From positions 31,238 to 95,237 of the forward strand of contig DASZMZ010000142.1 in assembly GCA_035551455.1 (NCBI GenBank): a DNA stretch of 64,000 nucleotides. Direction: 5' to 3'. The stretch comes from Sulfopaludibacter sp035551455 (GTDB lineage Bacteria; Acidobacteriota; Terriglobia; Bryobacterales; Bryobacteraceae). The notes beneath the pieces were generated by a model. It ran no database searches. It was not told where the DNA came from and saw only the letters and a program-made list of their open reading frames with translations. The stretch's first letter is position 1. Every line of letters begins with the position of its first letter. Shown in pieces: positions 34,356-42,573 of the stretch. Both the position numbers and the translations under genes were made by a program.

Positions 34356-34380
34356 GGCGGGTGACGGAAGGCCACCCGCC
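34356..34380. terminator. hairpin between convergent genes
   Basis: GGCGGGTG at 34356-34363 pairs with CACCCGCC at 34373-34380, between pip and the convergent Spy-like gene. There is no U-run, so it could act as a weak bidirectional terminator. Confidence 0.5.
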
Positions 34381-34390
34381 GCGGAGGAAG

Positions 34391-34876
34391 TTACTCGTTC
34401 CAGTTCTTGCCTTGGAAGATACCAGGCAGAATCCTGCTGTAGAAATCACGCCCGCCCTGCTGCTGTTCCTTGTCCAGGTTGGGATAGATCTTGGCAAAGG
34501 CTCGCAATTCGATCGAGACCATCTGTGTCTCGGCCGCGGCATAATTGTTCACCGCGCCGCTAATGCCGTCCTGATTGCCGGATAGCACAGCCTCGGCGAT
34601 TGCCTTGCGGTCCTTAGCCAACTGCTCGCGAACGGGCGCGGCTTCCTTCTGACCCTCGTCCAGAGTGGTCTTGACGAGTTTCTTCTGTTCCTTGGTCAGC
34701 TTCATCATGTTGGAGAGGGTGTCCATGCGATCGGAGCGGCCCATACCGCCGCCGCCGCCCATGCCGCCCATGCTCTCGCCACCGGCGCCGCCGCCACCGC
34801 CGCCACCACCTCGACCGCCCTGGGCATACGCCATCGCTGCAGCCAGTAATCCCGCCAAAAAGAGTTTCTTGATCAT
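34391..34876 (-). CDS. Spy/CpxP-like periplasmic protein, Gly-rich N terminus
   Basis: 161 residues. After a signal peptide (LFLAGLLAAAMAYAQ) comes a glycine-rich stretch at about 19-48, then a helical domain with LTKEQKKLVKTTLDEGQ, similar to the LTxxQ motif of Spy/CpxP-like chaperones. It is the second gene of a pair with the paralogue at 34886, 9 bases apart. A periplasmic stress-chaperone role is only inferred. Confidence 0.65.
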   Translation of the reverse strand: MIKKLFLAGLLAAAMAYAQGGRGGGGGGGGAGGESMGGMGGGGGMGRSDRMDTLSNMMKLTKEQKKLVKTTLDEGQKEAAPVREQLAKDRKAIAEAVLSGNQDGISGAVNNYAAAETQMVSIELRAFAKIYPNLDKEQQQGGRDFYSRILPGIFQGKNWNE

Positions 34877-34885
34877 GAGAGTTTC

Positions 34886-35458
34886 CTACCGGCCTCCCCG
34901 CGAACCCGTGCCGCCTTCATCGCCCATGCCGCTGCTCATGCCATCGCCCATACCGCGCATTCCACCGCCGCCTGCGCCGGCCGGAGGACGCCGCCAGTTG
35001 CCGCCTTCAAACATGCCGGCCATCAATTCGTCGAAGACCACCGGAGCGTTCTTCTTCTGTTTCTCTTCGAGCGAAGCAACCACCTTCTGAAATGCCTCGG
35101 TCTCAATCTCTTCACGCTTTGCCATCACGCTGGTAAAGGCCTTCATCAGACCGTCCCACTGTTCGCCGCTGTTCTTGCCGGAGATCAGCATTTCGGTGAT
35201 CTTGCCGCGGCCGTTGCGAATCTGGTCGTTCAGGGGTGTCGTGTTTTCCTGGGCGTTGTCGAAAATCTTGGTGACTTCGTCCCTCTGTTCCTTGCTGAGC
35301 TTCAGCTTCTCGGCAATCATGTCCAGGCGCGTCTGCCGCCGTCCGCCGGTCATGTTCATATCGGCGCCGCCGCCTTTGGATCCGCCGCCCTTTTTGCCCT
35401 GCGCAAATCCCATCCCCGCAACCAACGAGGCTGCGAGCAACAATCTGAATATCATCAA
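34886..35458 (-). CDS. Spy/CpxP-like periplasmic protein, Gly-rich C terminus
   Basis: 190 residues. The signal peptide (LLLAASLVAGMGFAQ) is followed by a helical domain with LKLSKEQRDEVTKIFDNAQEN, paralogous to the downstream gene. Here the long glycine/methionine-rich segment is at the C terminus (about 160-190) instead. GGAAGGAGA immediately upstream is a strong ribosome-binding site. It leads the two-gene operon. Confidence 0.65.
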   Translation of the reverse strand: MMIFRLLLAASLVAGMGFAQGKKGGGSKGGGADMNMTGGRRQTRLDMIAEKLKLSKEQRDEVTKIFDNAQENTTPLNDQIRNGRGKITEMLISGKNSGEQWDGLMKAFTSVMAKREEIETEAFQKVVASLEEKQKKNAPVVFDELMAGMFEGGNWRRPPAGAGGGGMRGMGDGMSSGMGDEGGTGSRGGR

Positions 35459-35738
35459 TTCTCCTTCCGCTGCACGGCGCGAGAACAGAACCGGGCAACG
35501 TATGTCTGGTATCGGTTACTCGATTACATCACATTTTGGGTGAAATGGTACGGAAGGAAATGCCGGGACGAGACCAAAAAAATTCAGGAAGAATTCGCGG
35601 TAGATTCGGGCTCGGGCAACTTGCCAACTGAGTGATAGAGGGCGAGTTCAAGGCAGCGAGCGGCGAATTTCGCCGTTTAGGAGTGTGGGGCTGGGGTAGA
35701 CTCGCGGCGCGGCCGGGAATTAGCCAGGCAAGTACCGA
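35459..35738. other. intergenic region upstream of the Spy-like pair
   Basis: No gene is supported here. The AT-richer part around 35520-35590 probably holds the minus-strand promoter; TGTAAT (35523-35528, minus) preceded by TGA is a candidate extended -10. No repeat was recognised. Confidence 0.35.
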
Positions 35739-37157
35739 TCATCGGACCACTGGGCTAAACTTCACGCGCATATTTTCCATTGGCAGAGCGTCCGTTTGCC
35801 TGCCTGCATTGCGGCCGCTGAGCAGCTCGAACGAATCAATCAGGTAGGGCACCCCTTCTGGATCCAGCAGCGACGTCCCGTTCATCACCTGAAAGTGGAG
35901 ATGAGGCTCGGTGGAACTGCCGGAGTTTCCGAGAAGCCCGAGCGTTTGACCGCGCTTCACCCTATCGCCGGCCTTCACCCTCAGACTACCCGGCTGGAGG
36001 TGAGCGTACAGGCAATAATTGCCACCGCCTAAGTCTAGGATCACATAGTTTCCGAGTTCTGCATCATCAGTAATCAAAGGCCCGTCCGGATCTTCGCCGG
36101 GAGTATTATCAGCAATTCCATCTTTAAGCCGCGCGACGGCGGCGTCCGCAACGGCCAATACGTCAGCCCCGTAGGCCTTGTAGCTTCCATTCTTTTTGGG
36201 GTCGCCGGCAAACCTGGCGTCCGCCGTCTTCAGTTGAAACCAATCGATCGCGAAGCGTTGGGGGGCGACCAGGTGGCCTCCTGGTGCCACGAGTGCCCGC
36301 CTGTGCTCGGACTGGCTGTCCGGCCCATTCATCGCCAGCCAGTCCGAACCTGCGAGGGGTGGGCCAATCACGATTGGTTTCGATCCCTGCAAAGAAACCG
36401 GTGCAAGATCCAACATCGCTCCGGCAAAAATCAGACGGTGACCCAGGTTGGCTGGCGCCATATCGTCCGCAAGGGGCACACTCAGAAAGGCCACGGCGCG
36501 GAGTCCCGGGCCAATCGCGCGCGTATCGTACGCATCGATTCCAACCAGCGCCAGTATGTCCAGCAGTTTCCTGCCTTCGAACGACACTATCGGTCCTCGG
36601 TCGCCGAGTACCTCAATGCGCCTCAAGCGCAGCTCGCCCCGAGAGAAGTTGGTTATGTGCAGTTCATACATCAGGTGGCTTTGCCCGTCCGCGCCGCGAA
36701 ATGGGATCGGACGTGCCGGCACTACGCCATCGACGGTCGCATCCGAGGGCGAAGGCGGGCTTGCCTCTTTCGGGGGCTCCGCCGGCGCTGGGCCACTTCG
36801 CTGGAAGGTCAATGGATGAGTTTCGCCCTGCGTCCACTTTCCGGCAAGGGTTGAACCATTCGGGCTCAGCTCGCCCTGAAAACTCCCACTGATAACTGGC
36901 AATTCCAGCGCGACGGAACGGCCCTCAACGACGACCGTGCCAACCGGAATTGCCCCATCTCCCTGATCGATGCTGAACAGCTTGCCGATATACAGCCCGT
37001 CGTATGTCTTGATGACATGCAGTTTGAGCCGTAGCTTCTCTGCGCCGCTGCCCAGCGTTCCCAGCCAATCGCCCGCAAGGTCCGCTCCCGGAGGTTGCGC
37101 ATTCATCAGTCCAGCGCATGCTAGCGCGAGGAAAGGGATAAATCCCGCCCTATACAT
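35739..37157 (-). CDS. M23 family metallopeptidase, exported
   Basis: 472 residues with a signal peptide (FIPFLALACAGLMNAQ). The N-terminal 300 residues are beta-rich and unassigned, including a GDWLGTLGSGAEKLRLKLHV opening. The C-terminal M23 domain has the conserved VKAGDRVKRGQTLGLLGNSG and EPHLHFQV. The first histidine ligand of the family (HxGxD) is not seen in its usual form before NYVILDLGGGNYCLYAHLQ, so catalytic activity is less certain than for the other M23 gene. It is monocistronic, with its start after the CsbD terminator. Confidence 0.8.
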   Translation of the reverse strand: MYRAGFIPFLALACAGLMNAQPPGADLAGDWLGTLGSGAEKLRLKLHVIKTYDGLYIGKLFSIDQGDGAIPVGTVVVEGRSVALELPVISGSFQGELSPNGSTLAGKWTQGETHPLTFQRSGPAPAEPPKEASPPSPSDATVDGVVPARPIPFRGADGQSHLMYELHITNFSRGELRLRRIEVLGDRGPIVSFEGRKLLDILALVGIDAYDTRAIGPGLRAVAFLSVPLADDMAPANLGHRLIFAGAMLDLAPVSLQGSKPIVIGPPLAGSDWLAMNGPDSQSEHRRALVAPGGHLVAPQRFAIDWFQLKTADARFAGDPKKNGSYKAYGADVLAVADAAVARLKDGIADNTPGEDPDGPLITDDAELGNYVILDLGGGNYCLYAHLQPGSLRVKAGDRVKRGQTLGLLGNSGSSTEPHLHFQVMNGTSLLDPEGVPYLIDSFELLSGRNAGRQTDALPMENMRVKFSPVVR

Positions 37158-37271
37158 ACGACCAGACTCTCAAAGCCCGCCACTGAATTCAACCGCACGC
37201 GGTCTCTTGCGTGAGAGCTTCCCTTTGCCATTCGACCGTATCACTGACCCACGGATTCCTCTCACGAGACC

Positions 37272-37299
37272 AAAAAAAAGGCGAGGCCCAAGCCTCGCC
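37272..37299 (-). terminator. Rho-independent terminator of csbD-like gene
   Basis: On the minus strand, GGCGAGGC pairs with GCCTCGCC around a 4-base loop (37280-37299) and is followed by eight T residues (37272-37279). It lies 20 bases beyond the CsbD stop. Confidence 0.88.
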
Positions 37300-37319
37300 G
37301 TGTATGGTTTTAAGACGGG

Positions 37320-37535
37320 TTATGCGACGCGGCCGCGGGTATTTGCTTTATCCCACTGGTCGTAGTCGCTCTCCGCCTGTTCCCGGGAGTAACCGTACCG
37401 TTCCTGGAGTTTGCCAATCAACTGGTCCTTCTTGCCGGCGACCTGATCCCAGTCGCTGTCCGTGAGTTTTCCCCACTTCTCTTTCATCTTGCCCTTGAGC
37501 TGTTTCCATTGGCCTTCCATTTGATCGGAATTCAT
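37320..37535 (-). CDS. CsbD family stress-response protein
   Basis: 71 residues. The start at 37535 is fixed by a strong GGAGGTGG ribosome-binding site a few bases upstream; a longer reading frame exists but is not supported. The pattern MNSDQMEGQWKQLKGKMKEK and ten-residue amphipathic repeats with DWDQVAGKKDQL match CsbD, a small hydrophilic protein induced by general stress. Its biochemical role is not established. It has its own terminator. Confidence 0.9.
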   Translation of the reverse strand: MNSDQMEGQWKQLKGKMKEKWGKLTDSDWDQVAGKKDQLIGKLQERYGYSREQAESDYDQWDKANTRGRVA

Positions 37536-37652
37536 GATTACCACCTCCAACACCACATAATGCAACCGCCTTTCCAATGGACGAGAGTGAACACTCCGAG
37601 GATCCGCGCGCACTCAACGTATGGGAACGCGCGAATCGGGCCGGGCGTCCAT

Positions 37653-37658
37653 TACAAT
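37653..37658 (+). promoter_or_regulatory. candidate -10 box of the DsbA-like operon
   Basis: TACAAT ends six bases before the ATG at 37665. An AAGGAA ribosome-binding-like stretch lies between, so this could be a very short leader. Confidence 0.35.
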
Positions 37659-37664
37659 AAGGAA

Positions 37665-38270
37665 ATGAGACTTTCTGCCTTCGGGCTCGCACTCGGCCTG
37701 CTGCTTTCGTGCCAGGCGGCGGCTCCTCAAATTGACAAAGCCAAGATGCTGGGGAATGCCGCGGCCCCGATGACGCTCGAGATCTACAGCAGCTACGATT
37801 GTCCCCACTGCAAGATCATGCACGAGACCGAATTGCCGCTCCTCATGAAGGATTTCGTGATTCCGGGCAAGGCTTGCATTGTGAGCCGCGAGTTTCCGCT
37901 CTCAGGGCCGGGCCATCCGTATGCCAGGGAAGCCGCCAACTACGCCACGGCAGCGGCGCGCATCAACAAGTTCGAAGCGGTGGCCGATGTTCTCTTCAAA
38001 AATCAGGGGATCTGGGCATTGAACGGCAGAGTCTGGGACACGGTTGCCAGCGTATTAAGTCCCGCCGAACAGGCCAAGGTGCAGGCATTGGCCAAAGACC
38101 CTTCGGTTGTGGCCGAAGTGCAGCGGGATCTTGACGCCGGTATCGCCGGCGGCATCACTTCCACGCCCAGCACCATCATCGTTTACAAAGGCAGGCGCTT
38201 CCCGGCGGTGGCTCACGCGCAGAGCTATGAGCTGTTCAAGCAGTATCTCGATCAAGTGCTGGCTCACTAG
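37665..38270 (+). CDS. DsbA-like thiol oxidoreductase with CPHC motif
   Basis: 201 residues from the ATG at 37665 (AAGGAA upstream); a longer in-frame extension adds no signal. Signal peptide MRLSAFGLALGLLLSCQAAA. The thioredoxin-fold active site is C46-P-H-C49, and TSTPSTII supplies the cis-proline loop. CPHC is the classical DsbA active-site dipeptide, so oxidation of substrate thiols is inferred. It is the first of four genes in a row with a second DsbA-like protein, a MauE/DoxX-type membrane protein and a methyltransferase. Confidence 0.87.
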   Translation: MRLSAFGLALGLLLSCQAAAPQIDKAKMLGNAAAPMTLEIYSSYDCPHCKIMHETELPLLMKDFVIPGKACIVSREFPLSGPGHPYAREAANYATAAARINKFEAVADVLFKNQGIWALNGRVWDTVASVLSPAEQAKVQALAKDPSVVAEVQRDLDAGIAGGITSTPSTIIVYKGRRFPAVAHAQSYELFKQYLDQVLAH

Positions 38271-38338
38271 TGTCGCGACCGCATGCAAAGAGACTCCTTG
38301 CGTTGTCACAAACCCCGTCTGGACGGTGTTGAAAATAT

Positions 38339-38935
38339 ATGAAGCTTCGCACCGCTCTTTCGTTGCTGCTGGCGGCCTCCGCCTTATCGGGCGCCGATTC
38401 CATTAAGGGAAATGCCTTCGGAAATCCGGCCGCGCCCATCATGATGGAAGTCTTCAGCGACTTCCAGTGCCCCGGCTGCAAAGTGCTGCACGATACCGAG
38501 CTGCCGCGCCTCATGAAGGACTACGTCATCCCCGGCAAAGTCTACCTGATCTATCGGTACTTCCCGCTCGATATGCATCCCTACGGACGCAAAGCCGCGG
38601 AAGTGGTTGCCGCCGCCGCGCAACTCGGCAAGTACGAACAGGCGGCCGATATCGCTTTCGCCAAACAGCCCGAATGGTCGGCCACCGGCAAGATTGAAGA
38701 GACCGTGGATAACGTCCTCACCTCCGCCGAGCAGCAGAAACTGAAAGGCCTGCTGCAGACCCCGTCGGTGAAGCAGGCCGTGGAACACGATCTCACCGAA
38801 GGCAAGGCGGTCCCGGTGCCGGGAACCCCTACGCTCCTCATCACGTACCGGCTCAAACGCTATACCCTGGGCGGCCGTGAAGTGCTCAAGTACGAATGGG
38901 TAAAGGCGATGCTCGATGACCTCCTCTCCAAATAA
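38339..38935 (+). CDS. DsbA-like thiol oxidoreductase with CPGC motif
   Basis: 198 residues. Signal peptide MKLRTALSLLLAASALSGA, thioredoxin-fold active site C44-P-G-C47 in FQCPGCK, cis-proline in VPGTPTLLI. It is clearly a paralogue of the preceding gene but with a different active-site dipeptide, which should change its redox potential. Its stop lies 20 bases inside the next gene, so it is coupled to the MauE/DoxX-like protein. Confidence 0.87.
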   Translation: MKLRTALSLLLAASALSGADSIKGNAFGNPAAPIMMEVFSDFQCPGCKVLHDTELPRLMKDYVIPGKVYLIYRYFPLDMHPYGRKAAEVVAAAAQLGKYEQAADIAFAKQPEWSATGKIEETVDNVLTSAEQQKLKGLLQTPSVKQAVEHDLTEGKAVPVPGTPTLLITYRLKRYTLGGREVLKYEWVKAMLDDLLSK

Positions 38936-39374
38936 AATTCTCCGCATCACCACCGTGGTTCTACGGGTTCTGGTGGGCTTGGTGTTTGTCTACGCCGCGT
39001 ATGTGAAGCTGAAGGATCCCTGGGCGCTCTTCGCCATGTCCATCGATTCGTATGGAATTCTGCCCCTGCGGTGGGTGGAGTTTGTGGCGCGCGCCCTGCC
39101 GTGGTTTGAGATGGTGCTCGGCGTGGTCCTCATCAGCGGCTATTTTCAGCGCCTGTCCACCGGCGTGGGCACGCTCCTGGTGCTCAGCTTTATTACCGCG
39201 ATGCTCTGGGCGAAACTGCATGGAAAACAGATCGACTGCGGCTGCTTCGGTCCCGGAGAAGCCATCGGACCCCTCAGCATTCTGCGCGACGCTTCCATCG
39301 GCGCGGCGCTCCTGTTCGTGACGGTGATGAGTTTCTGGAAGCCGCGCACCGCGGAACCTACGCAAAGTGTCTGA
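38916..39374 (+). CDS. MauE/DoxX family redox-associated membrane protein
   Basis: 152 residues with about four transmembrane helices (VVLRVLVGLVFVYAAYV, WFEMVLGVVLISGYF, LLVLSFITAMLWA, ASIGAALLFVTVMSF). The C108-G-C110-F-G motif in IDCGCFG is typical of MauE-like proteins, which support disulfide formation in methylamine dehydrogenase maturation. Placed directly after two DsbA-like genes, it is the likely electron-handling membrane partner, in place of DsbB or VKOR. No methylamine genes are present. Confidence 0.8.
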   Translation: MTSSPNKILRITTVVLRVLVGLVFVYAAYVKLKDPWALFAMSIDSYGILPLRWVEFVARALPWFEMVLGVVLISGYFQRLSTGVGTLLVLSFITAMLWAKLHGKQIDCGCFGPGEAIGPLSILRDASIGAALLFVTVMSFWKPRTAEPTQSV

Positions 39375-40113
39375 TCCCATTCTGGCCCGGGAACTCGCGT
39401 ACCACGAGAAGCTGTACTCCGGCTTTGCCCAATCGCACTTCGCGCGTCCCGCCGTGCGCGCACTGCGAGCCCACATGGTGGGTCGGATTCTCCAACTAAC
39501 AGGGGCGGGGAAGAGTTCGCGGGTCCTGAGCCTGGGCTGCGGAATTGGCGATACCGAACTGCTGCTGGCGCCGCATGTGGGCGAAGTGGTGGGTCTCGAT
39601 CTTTCGCCCGCGGCCATTCGTCAGGCGCGCGAAGATGCCGCGCGACTGAAAATCACGAATGCCCGCTTCGTCGAAGGCACCAGGGCGGAGGGCCGCTTCG
39701 ACGTCGCCATCGCCATCTTCTTTCTGCATCATCTGCCGGACGACGCGCTGGACGCGCTGCCCGGTCAGTTGCAGGAAATGCTGCCCAAAGGCGGCGTCTT
39801 CTATTCGCTGGATCCCAGCCGCTCGCGACTCTCTGGCCGCATCGGGCGCCTGCTCATTCCGGGACTCATGAAGCGCTATCAGACGCCCGACGAGCGCGAA
39901 CTCGACGCGCGGGAAACAGTGGAACTGTTCCGCCGCGGCGGCTTCGACGCGCACACGGAAGTCTACGATTTCGCGTCCTCGCCCTGGGCCGGCCTCTTCC
40001 CCGGTTGGCGCACCGGCTACCGCGCCATGCGTGCCGCCGATGACTGGATCCTCAAGACGCCCCTGCGCGCCATGGGCAGCAATTTCGAAATCATTGCCTC
40101 GAGCCCTGGTTGA
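39367..40113 (+). CDS. class I SAM-dependent methyltransferase
   Basis: 248 residues from a GTG start overlapping the previous gene by 8 bases. Motif I is VLSLGCGIGDTELL, followed by VGLDLSP and a VAIAIFFLHHLPD segment; these define a UbiE/Coq5-like or small-molecule methyltransferase fold. There is no signal peptide, unlike the exported methyltransferase at 8544. The substrate is unknown; its place in a thiol-redox operon may be accidental coupling. Confidence 0.82.
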   Translation: MSDPILARELAYHEKLYSGFAQSHFARPAVRALRAHMVGRILQLTGAGKSSRVLSLGCGIGDTELLLAPHVGEVVGLDLSPAAIRQAREDAARLKITNARFVEGTRAEGRFDVAIAIFFLHHLPDDALDALPGQLQEMLPKGGVFYSLDPSRSRLSGRIGRLLIPGLMKRYQTPDERELDARETVELFRRGGFDAHTEVYDFASSPWAGLFPGWRTGYRAMRAADDWILKTPLRAMGSNFEIIASSPG

Positions 40114-40116
40114 CAC

Positions 40117-40498
40117 CGCGTAGGATAGACGGTCGCCTTTTGCCGTCTGTCCCGCCGAGCAGCGCTCGGCCCCGCCGCCGCGGCCTGCACGATGTTGGTC
40201 AGGTCGAAAGTCGCGGTGCCAAACCGCGACTCCTCAAACCGCGTAGGATGGACGGTCGCCTTTTGCCGTCTGTCCAGCCGAGCAGCGCTCGGCCGCTCGG
40301 CCCGCTGAAATGAGACTACTTGATCACCGGAGCCCGCCGCGTGACTGTGTAATTCCCCGGAATCTGGAACAGCGAAGGGTCGGCGGCCTGCACGATGTTG
40401 GTCAGGTCGAAAGTCGTGGTGCCAAACCGCGACTCCTCAAACCGCGTAGGATAGACGGTCGCCTTTTGCCGTCTGTCCGGCCGAGCAGCGCTCGGCCT
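40117..40498. repeat. tandem hairpin elements with two extra copies of a gene tail
   Basis: Three copies of the TCGCCTTTTG-loop hairpin (stems at 40123-40152, 40246-40275, 40449-40478), each followed by GCCGAGCAGCGCTCGGC or a near form, alternate with partial copies of the 3' end of the adjacent minus-strand gene (40181-40240 and 40304-40442). The true gene tail is at 40499-40645. No gene is otherwise present in this 397-base interval. Confidence 0.85.
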
Positions 40499-40510
40499 GC
40501 TGAAATGAGA

Positions 40511-41350
40511 CTACTTCATCACCGGCACGCCGCCGCGGCCCATGCCTTCGGTGACTGTATAATTCCCCGGAATCTGGAACAGCGAAGGGTCGGCGGCCTG
40601 TACGATGTTGGTCAGGTCGAAAGTCGTAGTACCGAACCGCGGATCCGAATTGACCGTCTTCACAACCATCTGCAGATCCTTGGAGTACCACCGCTCATTC
40701 ACTACGTGAATCTCGCGGTTATTGCCGATCTGGCCTTTGGGAATCACCAGCGTGCTGCGGGTGCCTTGGGCCAGAACGCCATTCTGCATCTGAAAACCCA
40801 GGTCCTCCGTAACGGCTTGCGACTTCGTGCCGGTGGTGGTCATCACGCGGCCTTCAGCCTGCACCTTCATTTGCGCGTTCAGCGTGTCGAGACTCTCTTT
40901 CATCGCCGGCATGGCCGTTACCATTCCGCCCCGGGCGATGCCGCCCCCCGCCGTAGCAACCGGCATGCGGGTCGCGGTCCGGCTGGCGGCGTTCAGCCGA
41001 ATCCTCTGTCCGGAAACCGGATCCTGAATGATCGCCACGCCGTTCTCGCCGGCCGGCTCCGTCCGTGTACGCCCCTGTGCGTCGCGATAAAACAGCGTCG
41101 TGTCCGTGTTCTCAATTTCCGTGCCGTCGCTCAACGTCTGGACGGTCCGGTTCACCTGTTTCGCCGAGACGGGGCTGCCGGTGACCAGTGCGCTGATCGC
41201 ATTGATGCGGACCACACCGCCACCCATGGTGCTGACCTGCTGAAGAAAATTGGCCTCGGCCCGGAGCTTCTCCTGGACCTGGTTCTGTTCGGCTGCAGTC
41301 TGGCCCAGCAACCCCGCGGCTGTGAGCGTGAATATCAGTAGCGTCTTCAT
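40511..41350 (-). CDS. hypothetical exported protein
   Basis: 279 residues with a signal peptide (MKTLLIFTLTAAGLLGQ). The body is rich in threonine, glutamine and valine, with LFYRDAQGRTRTEPAG and FGTTTFDLTNIVQAADPSLFQIPGNY; similar pairs of segments occur in acidobacterial secreted proteins near sigma/anti-sigma genes. I recognise no enzymatic motif. It is the third gene of a likely transcript after the ECF sigma factor and its anti-sigma partner (12-base gap). Its 3' end has been partially duplicated downstream. Confidence 0.65.
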   Translation of the reverse strand: MKTLLIFTLTAAGLLGQTAAEQNQVQEKLRAEANFLQQVSTMGGGVVRINAISALVTGSPVSAKQVNRTVQTLSDGTEIENTDTTLFYRDAQGRTRTEPAGENGVAIIQDPVSGQRIRLNAASRTATRMPVATAGGGIARGGMVTAMPAMKESLDTLNAQMKVQAEGRVMTTTGTKSQAVTEDLGFQMQNGVLAQGTRSTLVIPKGQIGNNREIHVVNERWYSKDLQMVVKTVNSDPRFGTTTFDLTNIVQAADPSLFQIPGNYTVTEGMGRGGVPVMK

Positions 41351-41362
41351 CGTCGGTTCTCC

Positions 41363-41920
41363 CTAATCGGAATTTGAAATCGAAATCGGGCGGATGGCGC
41401 GAGCCCGTCCGTCCTGACTGACTAATACGTCGGCCTCAACCATGGCCCCCGGATCGGCATCTTGCACCTGGAAGCCGGCGGCCCGTAATGCGCTCACCGG
41501 AATCTCCATGCGCACCACGGAGGCGCGATCTTCCGGCGTCAATGGAATTGTGTACGGTATGGGAAGAAACTGCGCGAAGTCCGGCGCCGCTGCCACGGGT
41601 GCCGGCCGCGTGGGCGTCACCGAAAGTACCAGCGCCGCCGCGGCGGCCACTCCCGCGGCCGCAAACCATCCCAATACCCGGACCTTCGACCGCCGCGCGC
41701 CGCGGTCGAACTCCGCCATCACCCGTCCGCCCACGCCGGACGCCGCCGGAATCTCCACCACCGCCACCACGCGCAGGGCCGCGCTCAGCGCCCGCTGCCT
41801 CTCCAGAAACTCGAAGCATTCGCCGCACCCGGCCGTGTGGACCGCCAGCCCCGCCGCCGGTTCCGCTCCCCGCGCCCACTCCATCAATGCTTCGCGATAC
41901 TCACGGCACATCATAGACAC
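41363..41920 (-). CDS. anti-sigma factor-like zinc-finger membrane protein
   Basis: 185 residues from a GTG overlapping the sigma-factor stop by 10 bases. The N-terminal CREYREALMEW and HTAGCGECFEF give a C-H-x3-C-x2-C zf-HC2 pattern of ZAS anti-sigma factors. A transmembrane helix follows near residues 83-100 (GWFAAAGVAAAAALVLSV). The C-terminal part would be periplasmic. It should hold the ECF sigma factor inactive until a signal arrives. Confidence 0.78.
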   Translation of the reverse strand: MSMMCREYREALMEWARGAEPAAGLAVHTAGCGECFEFLERQRALSAALRVVAVVEIPAASGVGGRVMAEFDRGARRSKVRVLGWFAAAGVAAAAALVLSVTPTRPAPVAAAPDFAQFLPIPYTIPLTPEDRASVVRMEIPVSALRAAGFQVQDADPGAMVEADVLVSQDGRARAIRPISISNSD

Positions 41921-42429
41921 CTCTGGCCCTCCCGGCTTCTTTGCATTTTGCCGGCGAGCAATTCGCGCGCCCGGTGCAGGCGGCTCTTCACCGTACCCGT
42001 GGCGCAGCCCATCACCGCGGCCGCTTGGTCGTAACTATTCCCCTGCAGGTCGCACAACACCACCGCTTCCCGATACCGCTCCGGCAGCGCCGCGATGGCC
42101 CGGTGCAACTGCGCTGCCTCCTGATCTCGCTCCAACCCGGCGGCTAAATCCTGATGGGCGGCCGCCCCTTCGTGCAGCGGCAGCCAGCGCCGTTCGTTCC
42201 GCTGCCGCCGGTGCAGGAATTTGCGCGCCACCCCGCCCAGAAATGCCCCCAGACTTCCCCGTCCCGCATCGTACTCTGCGCTGTGATGAATCAGCCACAC
42301 AAAAACGTCCTGCGTGATCTCACCAGCCGCCGCCGCGTCCCCGGTCATATACAGCGCAAACCGAAATACCGCCGGATAGTGCTCCCGATAAAGGGCCTCG
42401 AACTCGTCGCGATCGGGCGGCCATCTCAT
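41911..42429 (-). CDS. ECF-type RNA polymerase sigma factor
   Basis: 172 residues from the ATG at 42429. Region 2 is seen in FEALYREHYPAVFRFALYMTGD and AGEITQDVFVWL; region 4 in LPERYREAVVLCDLQG followed by SYDQAAAVMGCATGTVKSRLHRAR, a helix-turn-helix for -35 recognition. Regions 1 and 3 are missing, as in the ECF group. Overlap with the downstream anti-sigma gene couples their synthesis. It is divergent from the M14 gene with 144 bases between starts. Confidence 0.92.
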   Translation of the reverse strand: MRWPPDRDEFEALYREHYPAVFRFALYMTGDAAAAGEITQDVFVWLIHHSAEYDAGRGSLGAFLGGVARKFLHRRQRNERRWLPLHEGAAAHQDLAAGLERDQEAAQLHRAIAALPERYREAVVLCDLQGNSYDQAAAVMGCATGTVKSRLHRARELLAGKMQRSREGQRCL

Positions 42430-42573
42430 CTGCAATTCGACGGTATTGCCCCGGAAACGATAGAAAGTTCCAAAGAATCGCTGGACGGCAAGTCGAACCC
42501 TCCAAAAGTCACCCCTGTGGTGAAGCGCGGCCGGATATACGATACTGGCGAAATGGCAGATGGCGGGATTCCC

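Noticed and set aside
40310..41341. Plus-strand 343-codon frame through the hairpin array
   Set aside because: It is created by the tandem hairpin repeats and the antisense of the exported-protein gene.
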